The notes beneath the pieces were generated by a model. That model had not been told where the DNA came from, searched no databases, and saw nothing but the letters and a program-made list of their open reading frames with translations. The position numbers and the translations under genes are program-made. Shown here one piece after another: positions 37,533 through 45,746 of a stretch of 64,000 nt of DNA. The DNA comes from DATGPD01 sp041398565 (GTDB taxonomy: Bacteria > Planctomycetota > UBA1135 > UBA2386). Each line of letters starts with the position of its first letter. Positions within the stretch are counted from its first letter, which is position 1. The stretch covers positions 62,001 to 126,000 of the forward strand of contig JAWKUN010000003.1 of assembly GCA_041398565.1 (NCBI GenBank), in the 5' to 3' direction.

Positions 37533-38816
37533 CTAGGCCGCGAGCGCCCTGCGGTCGTCCGCGCCGCCCTTCGGCGCGGCGTGGGCGAGGAAGCGCCCGC
37601 CGTGCCGCAGCGGCTGATGCCGCGCCACCCGCGCCTCGACCTCGAACTCGGTCGCGAACGTCACGCGGTCGCCGCGCGCCAGCACGCCGACGCCATGCAT
37701 CGGCAACAGACCCGGGCGCGTCAAGGGTCCGTTCGGCAGCAGCGCCGGCCGCGTTTCGCCGGGCTTGGCGTGCACCGTGAGCCGCACCACTTCTTCGACG
37801 CCGAACACCTGCGCCGCGACCGCCTGGGGCACGCGCAGGCTGCGCAGCGCATGGTTCACGCCGATGTAGTGCGGCGTGGCCCGCGCGACTTGCCGGCGCA
37901 GGTCCTCGGCCTCGGCGCGCACGTCGTTCGGCAAGTCCGCCTGCGGGTCGCCGAGGGCCGCGGTGAGGAGGACGTGGCGGGCGAAGCTCGCCGGCTGCGC
38001 GCGCAGGTTGAGGCTGAACAGCAGCGAGCGCGCCTGCTCGTCGGCCTTGATCTTGGTGCTCGGGTCGATCGCCATCGCCTTGTGTGCGGCCTCGGCGTGC
38101 CGCCGCACCTCCTCGGGCCACGGCGCCGGCAGGTGACGGAGCGTGTCGGCGACGACGACGTTCGTCATCCCCAGCCACACGAGATCCGACTCCGCCTGCC
38201 GCTGGTGCGCCGTGGCCTCCGCGGCGCTGAACGCCAGGTCAGAGGTGTGCAGGGGTGCATCCGGAATGGTGAGCACGCGCACGTCGCGTCCGAGCACCTC
38301 GCCGAGGGCGTCGCCGAGTGCCGCCAGCATGGTCCACGCCGTCCACTCGGCGAGGTCCGGCAGGTGGTTGTTGCCGGTCTTGGTCGGGTTGGCGGCCTTG
38401 CCGCCGCCGAGCGGCACCGCCAGCACGAGCGGGCTGGTGCGCTCCGCCACCTGCTGCAAGGTGAGGCGCATCGCCCCCTCGGTGGCCGGGTCGCCGAAGC
38501 CGGAGCGACTGCGGTAGGTGGAACCACGGCGCAGCACGGTGAGCGCGTTGCCCCACGCGGCTCGAGCACCGCCGGGCTCGAGTCCACGGGTGTAGTCGCG
38601 CACCTGGGTGTGGCGCAGCGTCTGCAGGTCGCGCCGGATCTGCTCGAGTTCGAACGCGCTCAGCTCGCGTGCGGGCGGCGTGTCCAGCGGGTCGCCGGCC
38701 AGCACGCGTGCCACCGCCAGCCGCATGGCCGGGGACTTGTAGACCGTGGCGCCGGCGCCACTGACCGCACTGTGCAGCGCTGCAGGGTCGCGATGGGGAG
38801 AGTTGTCTGTCGTCAC
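37533..38816 (-). CDS. Divergent DIT1/PvcA-like (isonitrile synthase superfamily) protein
   Basis: About 427 residues from GTG 38816, with GGAG 7 nt upstream. Longer upstream coding to 38987 is rejected because the GTG has the ribosome site. The key stretch is LAVPLGGGKAANPTKTG followed by LPDLAEWTAW. It matches by eye the K-x-x-NP-x-K ... LPDxAE signature of DIT1/PvcA isonitrile synthases, which condense an amino-acid amine with ribulose-5-P. VLTIPDAPLHTSDL corresponds to the 'vtIvSDG' strand. The rest is far from PvcA/IsnA, so it may be a sister family with another reaction. It faces a membrane desaturase gene across 245 bp. The assignment is an inference. Confidence 0.5.
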   Translation of the reverse strand: MTTDNSPHRDPAALHSAVSGAGATVYKSPAMRLAVARVLAGDPLDTPPARELSAFELEQIRRDLQTLRHTQVRDYTRGLEPGGARAAWGNALTVLRRGSTYRSRSGFGDPATEGAMRLTLQQVAERTSPLVLAVPLGGGKAANPTKTGNNHLPDLAEWTAWTMLAALGDALGEVLGRDVRVLTIPDAPLHTSDLAFSAAEATAHQRQAESDLVWLGMTNVVVADTLRHLPAPWPEEVRRHAEAAHKAMAIDPSTKIKADEQARSLLFSLNLRAQPASFARHVLLTAALGDPQADLPNDVRAEAEDLRRQVARATPHYIGVNHALRSLRVPQAVAAQVFGVEEVVRLTVHAKPGETRPALLPNGPLTRPGLLPMHGVGVLARGDRVTFATEFEVEARVARHQPLRHGGRFLAHAAPKGGADDRRALAA

Positions 38817-39061
38817 GAGTGGTCTCCGAGGGCTGTTCCGCGACGCGGGCCTGCCCTTCGGCGCGGCGTCGAGCAGTGCGATGGCGACTGCTGCCGCTGT
38901 CTGCCGTTTCCCCTCGGCAGGCCTAAGGGGCTGTAGGTGAGGTGGTTGGGCCTGATCAGGGGAATCGGCAGGAGGGCTCGGCCGCACCTCGCGGCGGCGC
39001 CCTGAAGGTCCTCTCGCATGGTGCGAGGGGGTGCTCGGGCGCGGCTCCTGATCGACGACCC

Positions 39062-40180
39062 ATGAACACTTCCGCCGATCCGCGCCAGTCGATGGCGCAC
39101 CTGCCTTCCCTTCTGCAGCGTCCGCTCACCTGGATCACCGGCAAGCCGCTGCGCGGCCAGACGCCGCTGTTCCGTTGGAACCCGTGGTCGCGGACCTTCG
39201 CTGGGCTCCTGACGCTCGCCTTGGGCGTCACTGCCAACCTGGTGGCACTCGCCCACGGTGGCCTCGCGTCGTTCCTGCTCCTGCCCGGCTTCCTGTTCAC
39301 CACCGGCGGCCTGCGCGCGCTCTACCTCGAGATCGCTCACAACGCGGTGCACCACGCCTTCAGCCGGAGCCGGGCTCTCGACCGCTTCGTCACCGAGCTG
39401 TTCACCACGCTCACGCTCATGAACGGGTACCAGGTGTTTCGGCGCGAGCACGTGCGCCTGCACCACGGGCGCAACGGCACACTCGAAGACCCCGACTACC
39501 GTGCGCTGTTGGCGTGGGGCTTCACGCCCGGCCTGCCGCTGGCCACCCTGCGTCGGCGCGCCGTCTTGGCGCTCTTCCACCCGCGCGTGCATGTGTCCTA
39601 CCTGATGGCGCGCCTGCGTGCGAACTTCCTCGAAGGCCCCGGCTGGCGGCGCGCCGTCGCTGCGATCTGGCACGGCGGTTTGGTCGGCGGCGTTGCGCTG
39701 CACGGCGCCTGGGCCCTGTTGGTAGTCGGCTACCTGCTGCCGCTCGTGTTCGGCTTCCAGGTCAGTTCGCTCCTGCAGATGCTGGCCGGCGAACATCGGT
39801 GGGGCCTCGACACGCCTAGCGGCCCGGCGCGCTTGCGCGCGCTCACCTACGGTCGTTTCCTCGGCGACCCCTGGCCGAAGGGGCTGGACGCGCGGTGGAC
39901 CGCGCGGCTGCGTTGGTTCGCGCGCCTCGTCTTCTTCCACCTGCCGGCGCGGGTCTTCGTGTTCGTGGGCAACGACATCGGCCCGGCGCACGACGTGCAT
40001 CACCGGCGGCCGAACTTCGACTGGCCGAACGCAGCCTATGCCCGCGAGGAACTGCGGGCGCGCGGTGAGCTGCAAGACGCGGACGACGTCTGGGGCTCGC
40101 TGGTGGAGCTGGTCGACGTCACCTTGCGCGGGATGAGCGTCCGGGGTCGGTCGACCGACGCGCGGGAGATCGCGGCGTGA
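39062..40180 (+). CDS. Fatty-acid-desaturase-type membrane di-iron enzyme
   Basis: About 372 residues from ATG 39062. Two hydrophobic hairpins (FAGLLTLALGVTANLVALA, FLLLPGFLFTTGGL; later GAWALLVVGYLLPLVFGF) flank the histidine boxes of membrane desaturases/hydroxylases: EIAHNAVHHAF (HxxxHH), REHVRLHHGRNG (HxxxHH) and PAHDVHHRRPN (HxxHH). All three boxes are intact, so it should hold a di-iron site and act on a lipid or lipid-like substrate. It is divergent from the DIT1/PvcA-like gene, so the two may share control, but this is not shown. The substrate (acyl chain, carotenoid or other) cannot be told. Confidence 0.88.
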   Translation: MNTSADPRQSMAHLPSLLQRPLTWITGKPLRGQTPLFRWNPWSRTFAGLLTLALGVTANLVALAHGGLASFLLLPGFLFTTGGLRALYLEIAHNAVHHAFSRSRALDRFVTELFTTLTLMNGYQVFRREHVRLHHGRNGTLEDPDYRALLAWGFTPGLPLATLRRRAVLALFHPRVHVSYLMARLRANFLEGPGWRRAVAAIWHGGLVGGVALHGAWALLVVGYLLPLVFGFQVSSLLQMLAGEHRWGLDTPSGPARLRALTYGRFLGDPWPKGLDARWTARLRWFARLVFFHLPARVFVFVGNDIGPAHDVHHRRPNFDWPNAAYAREELRARGELQDADDVWGSLVELVDVTLRGMSVRGRSTDAREIAA

Positions 40181-40270
40181 CCCCCGCGTCGAGGCGCGTC
40201 CCGGCGTATCCGGTGACGTGTCCGAAGGGGTCGGCTGTCGCCGCCGGCTCGCGCCTGGCACAATGCCGGC

Positions 40271-40513
40271 ATGACCACGGCCCACGATCTCGACGCGCGT
40301 GACGCCCGCATCGTCACCGACGCCGCAGTGCGGTTCGGCAAGCCCGTGATCCGCGGCACGCGCATCACGGTCGCCGAGGTGGTCGGCCGGCTGGCGTCGG
40401 GCATGTCGCACGCCGAGGTTGCCGCCGACTTCGGGATCGAACTCGAAGACGTGCAGGCAGCGCTGGCCTACGCGGCTCGTTCGGTGGCGAACGAGCAGCG
40501 GTGGGCGGAGTGA
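40271..40513 (+). CDS. DUF433 antitoxin (VapB45-like)
   Basis: About 80 residues from ATG 40271. The DUF433 core is clear: DARIVTDAAVRFGKPVIRGTRITVAEVV, then the winged-helix region HAEVAADFGIELEDVQAALAYA. Members neutralise a PIN-like toxin from the next gene and bind their own operator. The stop overlaps the GTG of the toxin, the usual coupled arrangement. CACAAT (40259-40264) ends 6 nt before the ATG, so the transcript may be leaderless. Confidence 0.92.
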   Translation: MTTAHDLDARDARIVTDAAVRFGKPVIRGTRITVAEVVGRLASGMSHAEVAADFGIELEDVQAALAYAARSVANEQRWAE

Positions 40514-40887
40514 AGCGAGTCCTGCTCGACGAGAACCTCGGTCGCGGGGTCGCGGACTGCCTCCGCGCAGAAGGCTTCGACGTGACCACTCTCGGGGAGG
40601 CTGGCCTGCGGGCGGCGAGCGACGATGCCGTCTTCGCCTACGCGCGGTCCGACGACCGGATCCTGGTGACTCTCGACCTCGACTTCTCGAACGTGCATCG
40701 CTTTGCGCTCGGCGGCCACGCCGGCATCGTCGTCGGACGCTTCCGCAGCGACACGAGTCCGAGTGTCATCGGTGCTCGGCTCGTCGAGGTCTTCCGGCGC
40801 TTGACCGACGCCGACCTGCGCGGCAACCTCGTCATGGTCTCGCCCTCGTTGCTGCGGATCCGACGCTATGATCTCGACGATGGCTGA
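40510..40887 (+). CDS. DUF5615 PIN-like toxin
   Basis: About 125 residues from GTG 40510 (KRVLLDENLG), overlapping the antitoxin stop; GTG 40501 is possible but less likely. The opening VLLDENLGRGVADCLRAEGF supplies the first acidic residue of the PIN-like site, and ILVTLDLDFSNV supplies the next pair. HAGIVVGRF completes the Mut7-C/DUF5615 pattern. It is a predicted ribonuclease toxin, held inactive by the upstream DUF433 protein. It lies just before the VMAP-type remnant and may be part of the same defence-rich insertion. Confidence 0.88.
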   Translation: MKRVLLDENLGRGVADCLRAEGFDVTTLGEAGLRAASDDAVFAYARSDDRILVTLDLDFSNVHRFALGGHAGIVVGRFRSDTSPSVIGARLVEVFRRLTDADLRGNLVMVSPSLLRIRRYDLDDG

Positions 40888-40909
40888 GTCCTGATAGGTG
40901 GAGCCGCAC

Positions 40910-42259
40910 ATGTCAGAAGGAGAGACGTCGAGTCGGAGTCTGCACGTCGTGCAGATCGTCGCGGACGGCTGCTCCGGAACCGGGTGCGTGGTCGGGCCGG
41001 ACCTGGTGCTGACGGCCCTGCACATCGTCTGGCCGGACTTCGACGCGGGTGGCACGTTGGCGTCCGAGATTCGGGCAGGTGGCAACGAGGCTGACTTGGT
41101 CTGGCCGAGCCATGGGAACGTCGGGAAGGACTCGCTGGACGCTGCGCTTCTACGCTGGCGTGACTCGGTCCGAACCTCGCATGCCGAGGTGGACGGCGTG
41201 TGGAGCGACGGTGCGCGCTACCGTTCTTTCGGGTTTGCGGGTTCGGTGGAAGGCGACAGCTGGGTCGATCTTCAGGGCGGGACTCTCCCACACGCGTCTC
41301 GCACGGACATGGGGCACGTCACCTCCGTCCAGCGACCTGTCTCCTCCGAGGATTGGAGCGGTGTCTCGGGAGCACCCGTGCTGGTGGGCGACCAGGTTCG
41401 CGGAGTTGTGGTCCTGCGCCAGAGCAACTGGCCGCAGAAGCTCGATGTTGTGCTCGCGAGGGCTCTCCTCCGCGATCCGGCGTTCGGCAAACTCGTCCCA
41501 CCGGACAGGAGGCGGCCGTTGATCACCGTCATCGACGAGCTCGCGAAGAGGGAAGGCGTGCGCGAAGCCCTCAAGGCACAGCCGCCGCACTCGGTGGAGT
41601 CGATGACTGACCTGCCGTGCACCGAGAGCCTGACCTGGGTGGCGGCAGCGCACGGCGACGCTCTGAAGATGGTCCTGAGCGACGGCATCGAGGCGAAGCG
41701 GACGGTCTGTGCCGACCTCTTTCGGTTGGCTCGGCTGCTTGCGGCGTACCACGGCCCCGTCGTGTGGCGGGAAGAGGATGGCTTGTGCCACGTCACGGCA
41801 ATCTCGAGCGCCGGCGTCGAACTCGCGCGCGCGCGGCGTGATGGCACGATTGCACAGTTCGTGCCGGTGGAAGCCGTCGAGCGCATGCCTTCGCCGAGAG
41901 ACGAACTGCGCGTCGGTCCGGGACCCGACGTCGGCCCGTCGAGCGACGCGGGGGAGATGGTGCATCGTCACCTGTGCGAGAAGTTCGGCTGGCCGGATGC
42001 GACGAAGCCCCAGGTCGATGCCTGGCTCGGTGCCCTCCGTCGCTCCGCCGAGCAGCATGCGCGCCACTACTTCGTCCACTTCGGTCCGGAGACGTCCCAG
42101 CGGCCTGGCTTCGATGCGAGCTTGCGCGCTCTGACCAAGCTGTACCGGAACTTGCCCGTCTTCCGTCGCCACGATCCGGAGGCCGACAGCGAGGAACTCG
42201 CCGGCCTGTTGATCCTCAACTCGATCTCCGTCGCGCAGCAGAAGCTGGAACGCGCATGA
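40910..42259 (+). CDS. Trypsin-like serine protease of a MoxR/vWA-associated conflict system
   Basis: About 449 residues from ATG 40910 (AGGTGGAG about 7 nt upstream); GTG 40898 is an alternative. The trypsin-like domain (about 10-170) has its likely triad: His38 in VLTALHIV, Asp77 in KDSLDAALLRW and Ser153 in WSGVSGAPVLV. There is no signal peptide, so it acts inside the cell. The C-terminal ~280 residues are helical and end LAGLLILNSISVAQQKL, a tail that I recall from trypsin proteins beside MoxR ATPases in VMAP-type conflict systems. The stop overlaps the MoxR start (ATGA). A TATGAT -10-like hexamer lies at 40867-40872. The gene appears intact although its partners are broken. The family is clear; the system assignment is inference. 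Confidence 0.82.
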   Translation: MSEGETSSRSLHVVQIVADGCSGTGCVVGPDLVLTALHIVWPDFDAGGTLASEIRAGGNEADLVWPSHGNVGKDSLDAALLRWRDSVRTSHAEVDGVWSDGARYRSFGFAGSVEGDSWVDLQGGTLPHASRTDMGHVTSVQRPVSSEDWSGVSGAPVLVGDQVRGVVVLRQSNWPQKLDVVLARALLRDPAFGKLVPPDRRRPLITVIDELAKREGVREALKAQPPHSVESMTDLPCTESLTWVAAAHGDALKMVLSDGIEAKRTVCADLFRLARLLAAYHGPVVWREEDGLCHVTAISSAGVELARARRDGTIAQFVPVEAVERMPSPRDELRVGPGPDVGPSSDAGEMVHRHLCEKFGWPDATKPQVDAWLGALRRSAEQHARHYFVHFGPETSQRPGFDASLRALTKLYRNLPVFRRHDPEADSEELAGLLILNSISVAQQKLERA

Positions 42260-42693
42260 CCCGCTCCTTCCTCGCCGACGCCGGCAAGCCCTATCCTCTC
42301 GAACCCCGAGGCCCCTTCACGACTCGCGCCCACGTCTTCGAGCAGGACGACATCGACGTGATCGATGCGGCCCTCGGCGCCAACCGGCCGCTGCTCCTGC
42401 GCGGTGAACCTGGCACGGGCAAGACGCAGCTCGCAGAGGCAGCGGCCAAGGTGCTCGGTTGCCCGCTCGTGACCAAGACCGTCGACGGGCGCACCGAGGC
42501 GCGCGAGCTGCAGTACGAGGTCGACTACGTCTTGCGTCTGGCCGAGGCGCAGGTGCATGGAGTGCTGCGCGTGCAGCCCGAAGGTGAGCCACGCCAGCAC
42601 CGCAAGCAGCTCGAAGAGGATCTGCACCTGCGCCACTTCACGCGCCCGGGTGCGCTCTGGTGGGCCTTCGACTGGGCGAGCGCGGCGAAGCTG
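42256..42693 (+). pseudogene. Truncated MoxR-type AAA+ ATPase
   Basis: Starts at ATG 42256, coupled to the protease. Residues 1-145 are a good MoxR N-terminus with Walker A GEPGTGKT (about 50-57), TKTVDGRTEARELQYEVDYV and TRPGALWWAFDWASAAK. Homology stops near 42690, before Walker B and the sensors. After that the frame continues with meaningless sequence to 42927, out of phase with a formylglycine-generating-enzyme tail. A functional ATPase cannot be made. The missing part probably held the rest of moxR, a vWA gene and more. Confidence 0.82.
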
Positions 42694-43109
42694 ACCCTCG
42701 CATCCACGGTGAGAACAACGCACCTGTGCTGGATGCGATTGCGTGGTACGCGGGCAACAGTGGCGTTGGGTTCGAGTTGGAGAACGGTGCGGCGTCAAAG
42801 GGGTGGCCGGAGAAACAGCACGAGCACGAGCGCGCCGGCACACGGCCTGTCGCACGCAAGCTGGCCAACGACTTCGGTCTTTTCGACATGCTGGGCAACG
42901 TCTGGGAGTGGTGCGAGGACTGGCTAAAGGACTACGTCGGTGACTTCCAGGTCGATCCGCGTGGTCCGAAGCGCGGCGGCTACCGCGTGCTGCGCGGCGG
43001 CTCGTGGCTCTCGCTCGCCCGCCTCGTGCGGGCGGCCGACCGGGGCGGCGACTCGCCGGACATCCGCCGCGGGTTCATCGGCGTCCGCCTCTCCCGAGGT
43101 CAGGAGTGA
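42690..43109 (+). pseudogene. C-terminal fragment of a formylglycine-generating-enzyme/SUMF1-like protein
   Basis: From about 42690, in a different frame from moxR, the sequence reads as the last third of an FGE/SUMF1 domain: GENNAPVLDAIAWYAGNSG, FGLFDMLGNVWEWCEDW, a YRVLRGGSW block and the end GFIGVRLSRGQE. The N-terminal two-thirds are missing and no start with a ribosome site precedes it. The fragment is otherwise undamaged up to its own stop, which suggests a fairly recent deletion. FGE-like domains are common parts of VMAP-type and other bacterial conflict systems. Confidence 0.85.
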
Positions 43110-43436
43110 GCTCCGGGGGCGGAGCCCGCATCGGCGGCGGAGCCGCCGGCTCGGCGCGCGCGGGACGCGCGCGCCGAGGTGCGGGACGCAACTGCAGCGC
43201 CGCGCGGAACGCGGCGCCGGTGCCCGAACGGACAGAGCCGAACGTTGATCTCGGTGCTCGTCTGGTCGTCGAGCCGACGTTGGTGATGTGGCTCCTCGCC
43301 ACGCCGGGCCGGACGCGATCAAGCCGGCCTCGCCATCGGCGCTGGCCTCGCGGCAGCCTACCCAGGCGCACGATCGGCAGCACAGCCTCCCGACCGCCGG
43401 TTTGACTCCGGCCCGCCCGTGGTGTCCGCTGCGCCC
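43110..43436. other. Intergenic region after the deletion remnant
   Basis: 327 bp. It begins with short GC-rich repeats (GGGCGGAGCC, GGCGGCGGAGCCGCC), holds the strong hairpin at 43150-43178 and then nothing recognisable until the kynureninase-like start. It may include the right edge of the inserted defence cassette, but no attachment site or direct repeat was found. Confidence 0.55.
43150..43178. terminator. 13-bp perfect hairpin downstream of the FGE fragment
   Basis: CTCGGCGCGCGCG (43150-43162) and its exact complement (43166-43178) enclose GGA. The stem is strong but no U-tract follows. It probably ends transcription from the defence remnant. Confidence 0.55.
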
Positions 43437-44630
43437 ATGCAGGCGGACCCCCTTCTGCGCTGGCGCCCGGAGTTTCCGATCAGCGAGCGCACCACGTACT
43501 TGGTGAGCAACTCGCTCGGTGCCATGCCGACGCGGGCGCGGGCGCGAATGGCGGCGCACCTCGATCAGTGGGACGAGCGCGGGGTGCGCTCGTGGGCGGA
43601 GGGGTGGTGGGTGGCGCACGACGAGATCGCGCGGCCGCTCGAGCGCATCCTGGGCGTCGACGCGAACACGGTGTCGATGCACCAGAACGTCGCGGTCGCC
43701 AGCCAGATGATCCTGTCGTGCTTCGACTTCTCCGGGCCGCGGCGCAAGATCGTGCTGCTCGACAGCGAGTTCCCGTCGCTGCTCTACCTGTACGAATCGC
43801 AGCGGGCACGCGGTGCCGAGATCGTGCGCGTGCCGGCCGACGCGAGCGGGGTCGGCGTCGACCTCGAGCGTCTCTTGGCGGCGATCGACGAGCGCACCCT
43901 GCTGGTGCCGATCAGCCACGCGCTGTTCCGCAGCGCCTTCGTCCAGGACGCGCGTGCCGTCGCCGAGCGCGCGCGCCAGGTGGGAGCGTTCCTGATCCTC
44001 GACGTGTTCCAGTCGGTGGGCACGGTGCCGCTGCGGCTGGCGGAGTGGGGGGTGCACGCGGCGGTGGGCGGCGCCCTCAAGTTCTTGTGCGGCGGGCCGG
44101 GCAACGGCTTCCTCTACGTCGATCCCGGCGAGCGGGCGCGCCTGCGCCCCAGCTTCACCGGCTGGATGGCGCACACCGACCCGTTCGCCTTCGCGCGCAC
44201 GCACGCGCTGCGCGAGGACGGCTGGCGCTTCTTGCACGGCACGCCCAACGTGCCGGCGATCGCCGCCGGGGTCGAAGGTGTGAAGATCGTGGCCGAGATC
44301 GGCGTCGAGGCGATCCGTCACAAGAGCGTGCGCCAGACGGCGCTGCTCGTGGCGCGGGCCCAGCACCACGGCTTCGCGGTGCACGCGCCGCTCGATCCGG
44401 CGCAGCGCGGCGGCACCGTGGCGGTGCGCGTGCCGCACGGCTACGAGGTCTGCCAGACCCTGCTCGCCGAGGACATCGTCGTCGACTTCAGGCCCGACGC
44501 TGGCATCCGCGTGGCGCCGCACTTCTACACGAGCGACGAGGAGTGTGTCGCCGCCATCGACCGCATGGCCGAGATCGTGGGCAGCAAGGCCTACGAGCGC
44601 TTCCTGCAACTCGAGCGCAAGCCGGGTTGA
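43437..44630 (+). CDS. Kynureninase-like PLP enzyme (class V aminotransferase fold)
   Basis: About 397 residues from ATG 43437; GTG 43419 would add six. Fold-type I PLP features are present: YLVSNSLGAMPTRARARM at the start, LILDVFQSVG with the ring-nitrogen Asp189, and the cofactor lysine Lys215 in GGALKFLCGGPGNGFLYV. The GGPGN segment after the lysine and the overall layout point to kynureninase (kynurenine to anthranilate plus alanine) rather than a cysteine desulfurase. It is followed after 11 bp by a KynB-like cyclase and then RidA, which supports a kynurenine-type pathway. No tryptophan dioxygenase lies in the window, so another substrate remains possible. Confidence 0.78.
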   Translation: MQADPLLRWRPEFPISERTTYLVSNSLGAMPTRARARMAAHLDQWDERGVRSWAEGWWVAHDEIARPLERILGVDANTVSMHQNVAVASQMILSCFDFSGPRRKIVLLDSEFPSLLYLYESQRARGAEIVRVPADASGVGVDLERLLAAIDERTLLVPISHALFRSAFVQDARAVAERARQVGAFLILDVFQSVGTVPLRLAEWGVHAAVGGALKFLCGGPGNGFLYVDPGERARLRPSFTGWMAHTDPFAFARTHALREDGWRFLHGTPNVPAIAAGVEGVKIVAEIGVEAIRHKSVRQTALLVARAQHHGFAVHAPLDPAQRGGTVAVRVPHGYEVCQTLLAEDIVVDFRPDAGIRVAPHFYTSDEECVAAIDRMAEIVGSKAYERFLQLERKPG

Positions 44631-44641
44631 GCCGGTCGGCC

Positions 44642-45301
44642 ATGGCGCTCTACGACATCAGCGAGCCGATCGAGCCGGGCACGGCGGTGTTTCCCGGCGA
44701 CACGGCGTTCTCGGCCGAATGGATCGCCCGCCTCGAGCGCGGCGACTCGTGCAACGTGTCGACCATGCGCATGTCGGTGCACTGTGGCACGCACGCCGAC
44801 TCGCCGTCGCACTTCGTGGCCGGGGGTGCCGACATCGCATCGGTCCCGCTCGACGTGTACCTGGGCCGCTGTCGGGTGCTCGACGTGACGGCGCGCGGCG
44901 AGCCGCCGCTGGTCGATCCGGCGTCGCTCACCGGCCGGCTCGAAGGTGTCGAGCGCGTGCTGTTGCGCACCAGCCGCCGGCACGACCACCGCCGGTTCGA
45001 TCCGGCCTTCACCGCGCTCGGACCGGACGCGGCCCGCGTGCTGATCGCGGCCGGCGTGCGCCTGGTCGGGCTCGACACCCCGAGCATGGACCACGCCACC
45101 AGCAAGGACCTTCCCACGCACCATCTTCTCGCCCGGCACGGGGTCGCCCTGCTCGAGAACCTCGACCTCGGCCGCGTGCCGGTTGACCCCGAGCGCGGCA
45201 CCGACTACGAGCTGGTCGCGCTGCCGCTGAAGATCGTCGGCAGCGACTCCGGACCGGTGCGTGCTATCCTCCGCGACCTTTCGCCCGCCGAGTCTCCGTG
45301 A
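44642..45301 (+). CDS. kynB: Cyclase-family hydrolase, probable kynurenine formamidase
   Basis: About 219 residues from ATG 44642. It has the cyclase/KynB metal motif HCGTHADSPSHF (His47, His51, Asp53, His57), the opening YDISEPIEPGTAVFPGD and the second-shell block GVRLVGLDTPSMD ... HHLLARHGVALLENLDL. KynB hydrolyses N-formylkynurenine to kynurenine, the step before kynureninase, and the gene lies directly after the kynureninase-like gene. The stop overlaps the GTG of RidA. The length and motif spacing fit KynB well; other members of the family act on different amides. Confidence 0.85.
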   Translation: MALYDISEPIEPGTAVFPGDTAFSAEWIARLERGDSCNVSTMRMSVHCGTHADSPSHFVAGGADIASVPLDVYLGRCRVLDVTARGEPPLVDPASLTGRLEGVERVLLRTSRRHDHRRFDPAFTALGPDAARVLIAAGVRLVGLDTPSMDHATSKDLPTHHLLARHGVALLENLDLGRVPVDPERGTDYELVALPLKIVGSDSGPVRAILRDLSPAESP

Positions 45302-45720
45302 GCGCCCCTCCCAAGAAGCATCCGATCAACCCGCCGACCCTGGTCAAGCCGATCGGCTTCGCCCACGGCTGGCTCGTGGTCGACGACACCGGTAGCCGCC
45401 GCACGCTCTATCTCGCGGGTCAGTGCGGCTACGACCGGGAGGGCAGGATCGTCGCCGTCGGCGATCTGGTCGGGCAGCTCGACAAGGCCATGGCCAACAT
45501 CGGCGAAGTGCTGAGCGCCTCAGGCTTGGCCTTCCCCGACCTGGTGCAGCTCAACTTCTACGTGACCAGCCGCGACGACTACACCACCGCGCGCAAGGCG
45601 TTCGGCGACGTGTGGCGCCGCTACTGCTCGAGCCACTACCCGGCGATGGCCATGTTCATGGTCGCCGGCCTGTTCGACCCGCAGGCGGTCATCGAGATCC
45701 AGGGGATCGCCGCGCGCTGA
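45298..45720 (+). CDS. RidA/YjgF-family protein
   Basis: About 140 residues from GTG 45298, overlapping kynB. The RidA fold is plain: GHGWLVVDDT-like start, LYLAGQCGYDREGRIV, GQLDKAMANIGEVLSASGL and LVQLNFYVTSRDDYTTARKA. RidA proteins hydrolyse reactive enamines/imines released by PLP enzymes, and some members are 2-aminomuconate deaminases of the kynurenine route. The usual substrate-binding arginine near the end (IEIQGIAAR region) seems replaced or shifted, so activity is uncertain. A TATCCT hexamer at 45265-45270 could give an internal promoter. The gene ends inside a terminator hairpin. Confidence 0.85.
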   Translation: MSAPPKKHPINPPTLVKPIGFAHGWLVVDDTGSRRTLYLAGQCGYDREGRIVAVGDLVGQLDKAMANIGEVLSASGLAFPDLVQLNFYVTSRDDYTTARKAFGDVWRRYCSSHYPAMAMFMVAGLFDPQAVIEIQGIAAR

Positions 45721-45733
45721 ACGCGCGGCGATC
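45705..45733. terminator. 12-bp perfect hairpin spanning the ridA stop
   Basis: GATCGCCGCGCG (45705-45716) pairs perfectly with 45722-45733 around CTGAA, which contains the ridA stop. It lies between converging ridA and the subtilase gene and is probably bidirectional. Confidence 0.7.
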
Positions 45734-45746
45734 GACGCCGCGGCGT

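Noticed and set aside
42256..42927. A functional 224-residue MoxR protein
   Set aside because: After residue ~145 the frame runs out of phase through FGE-coding sequence, with no Walker B or sensor motifs.
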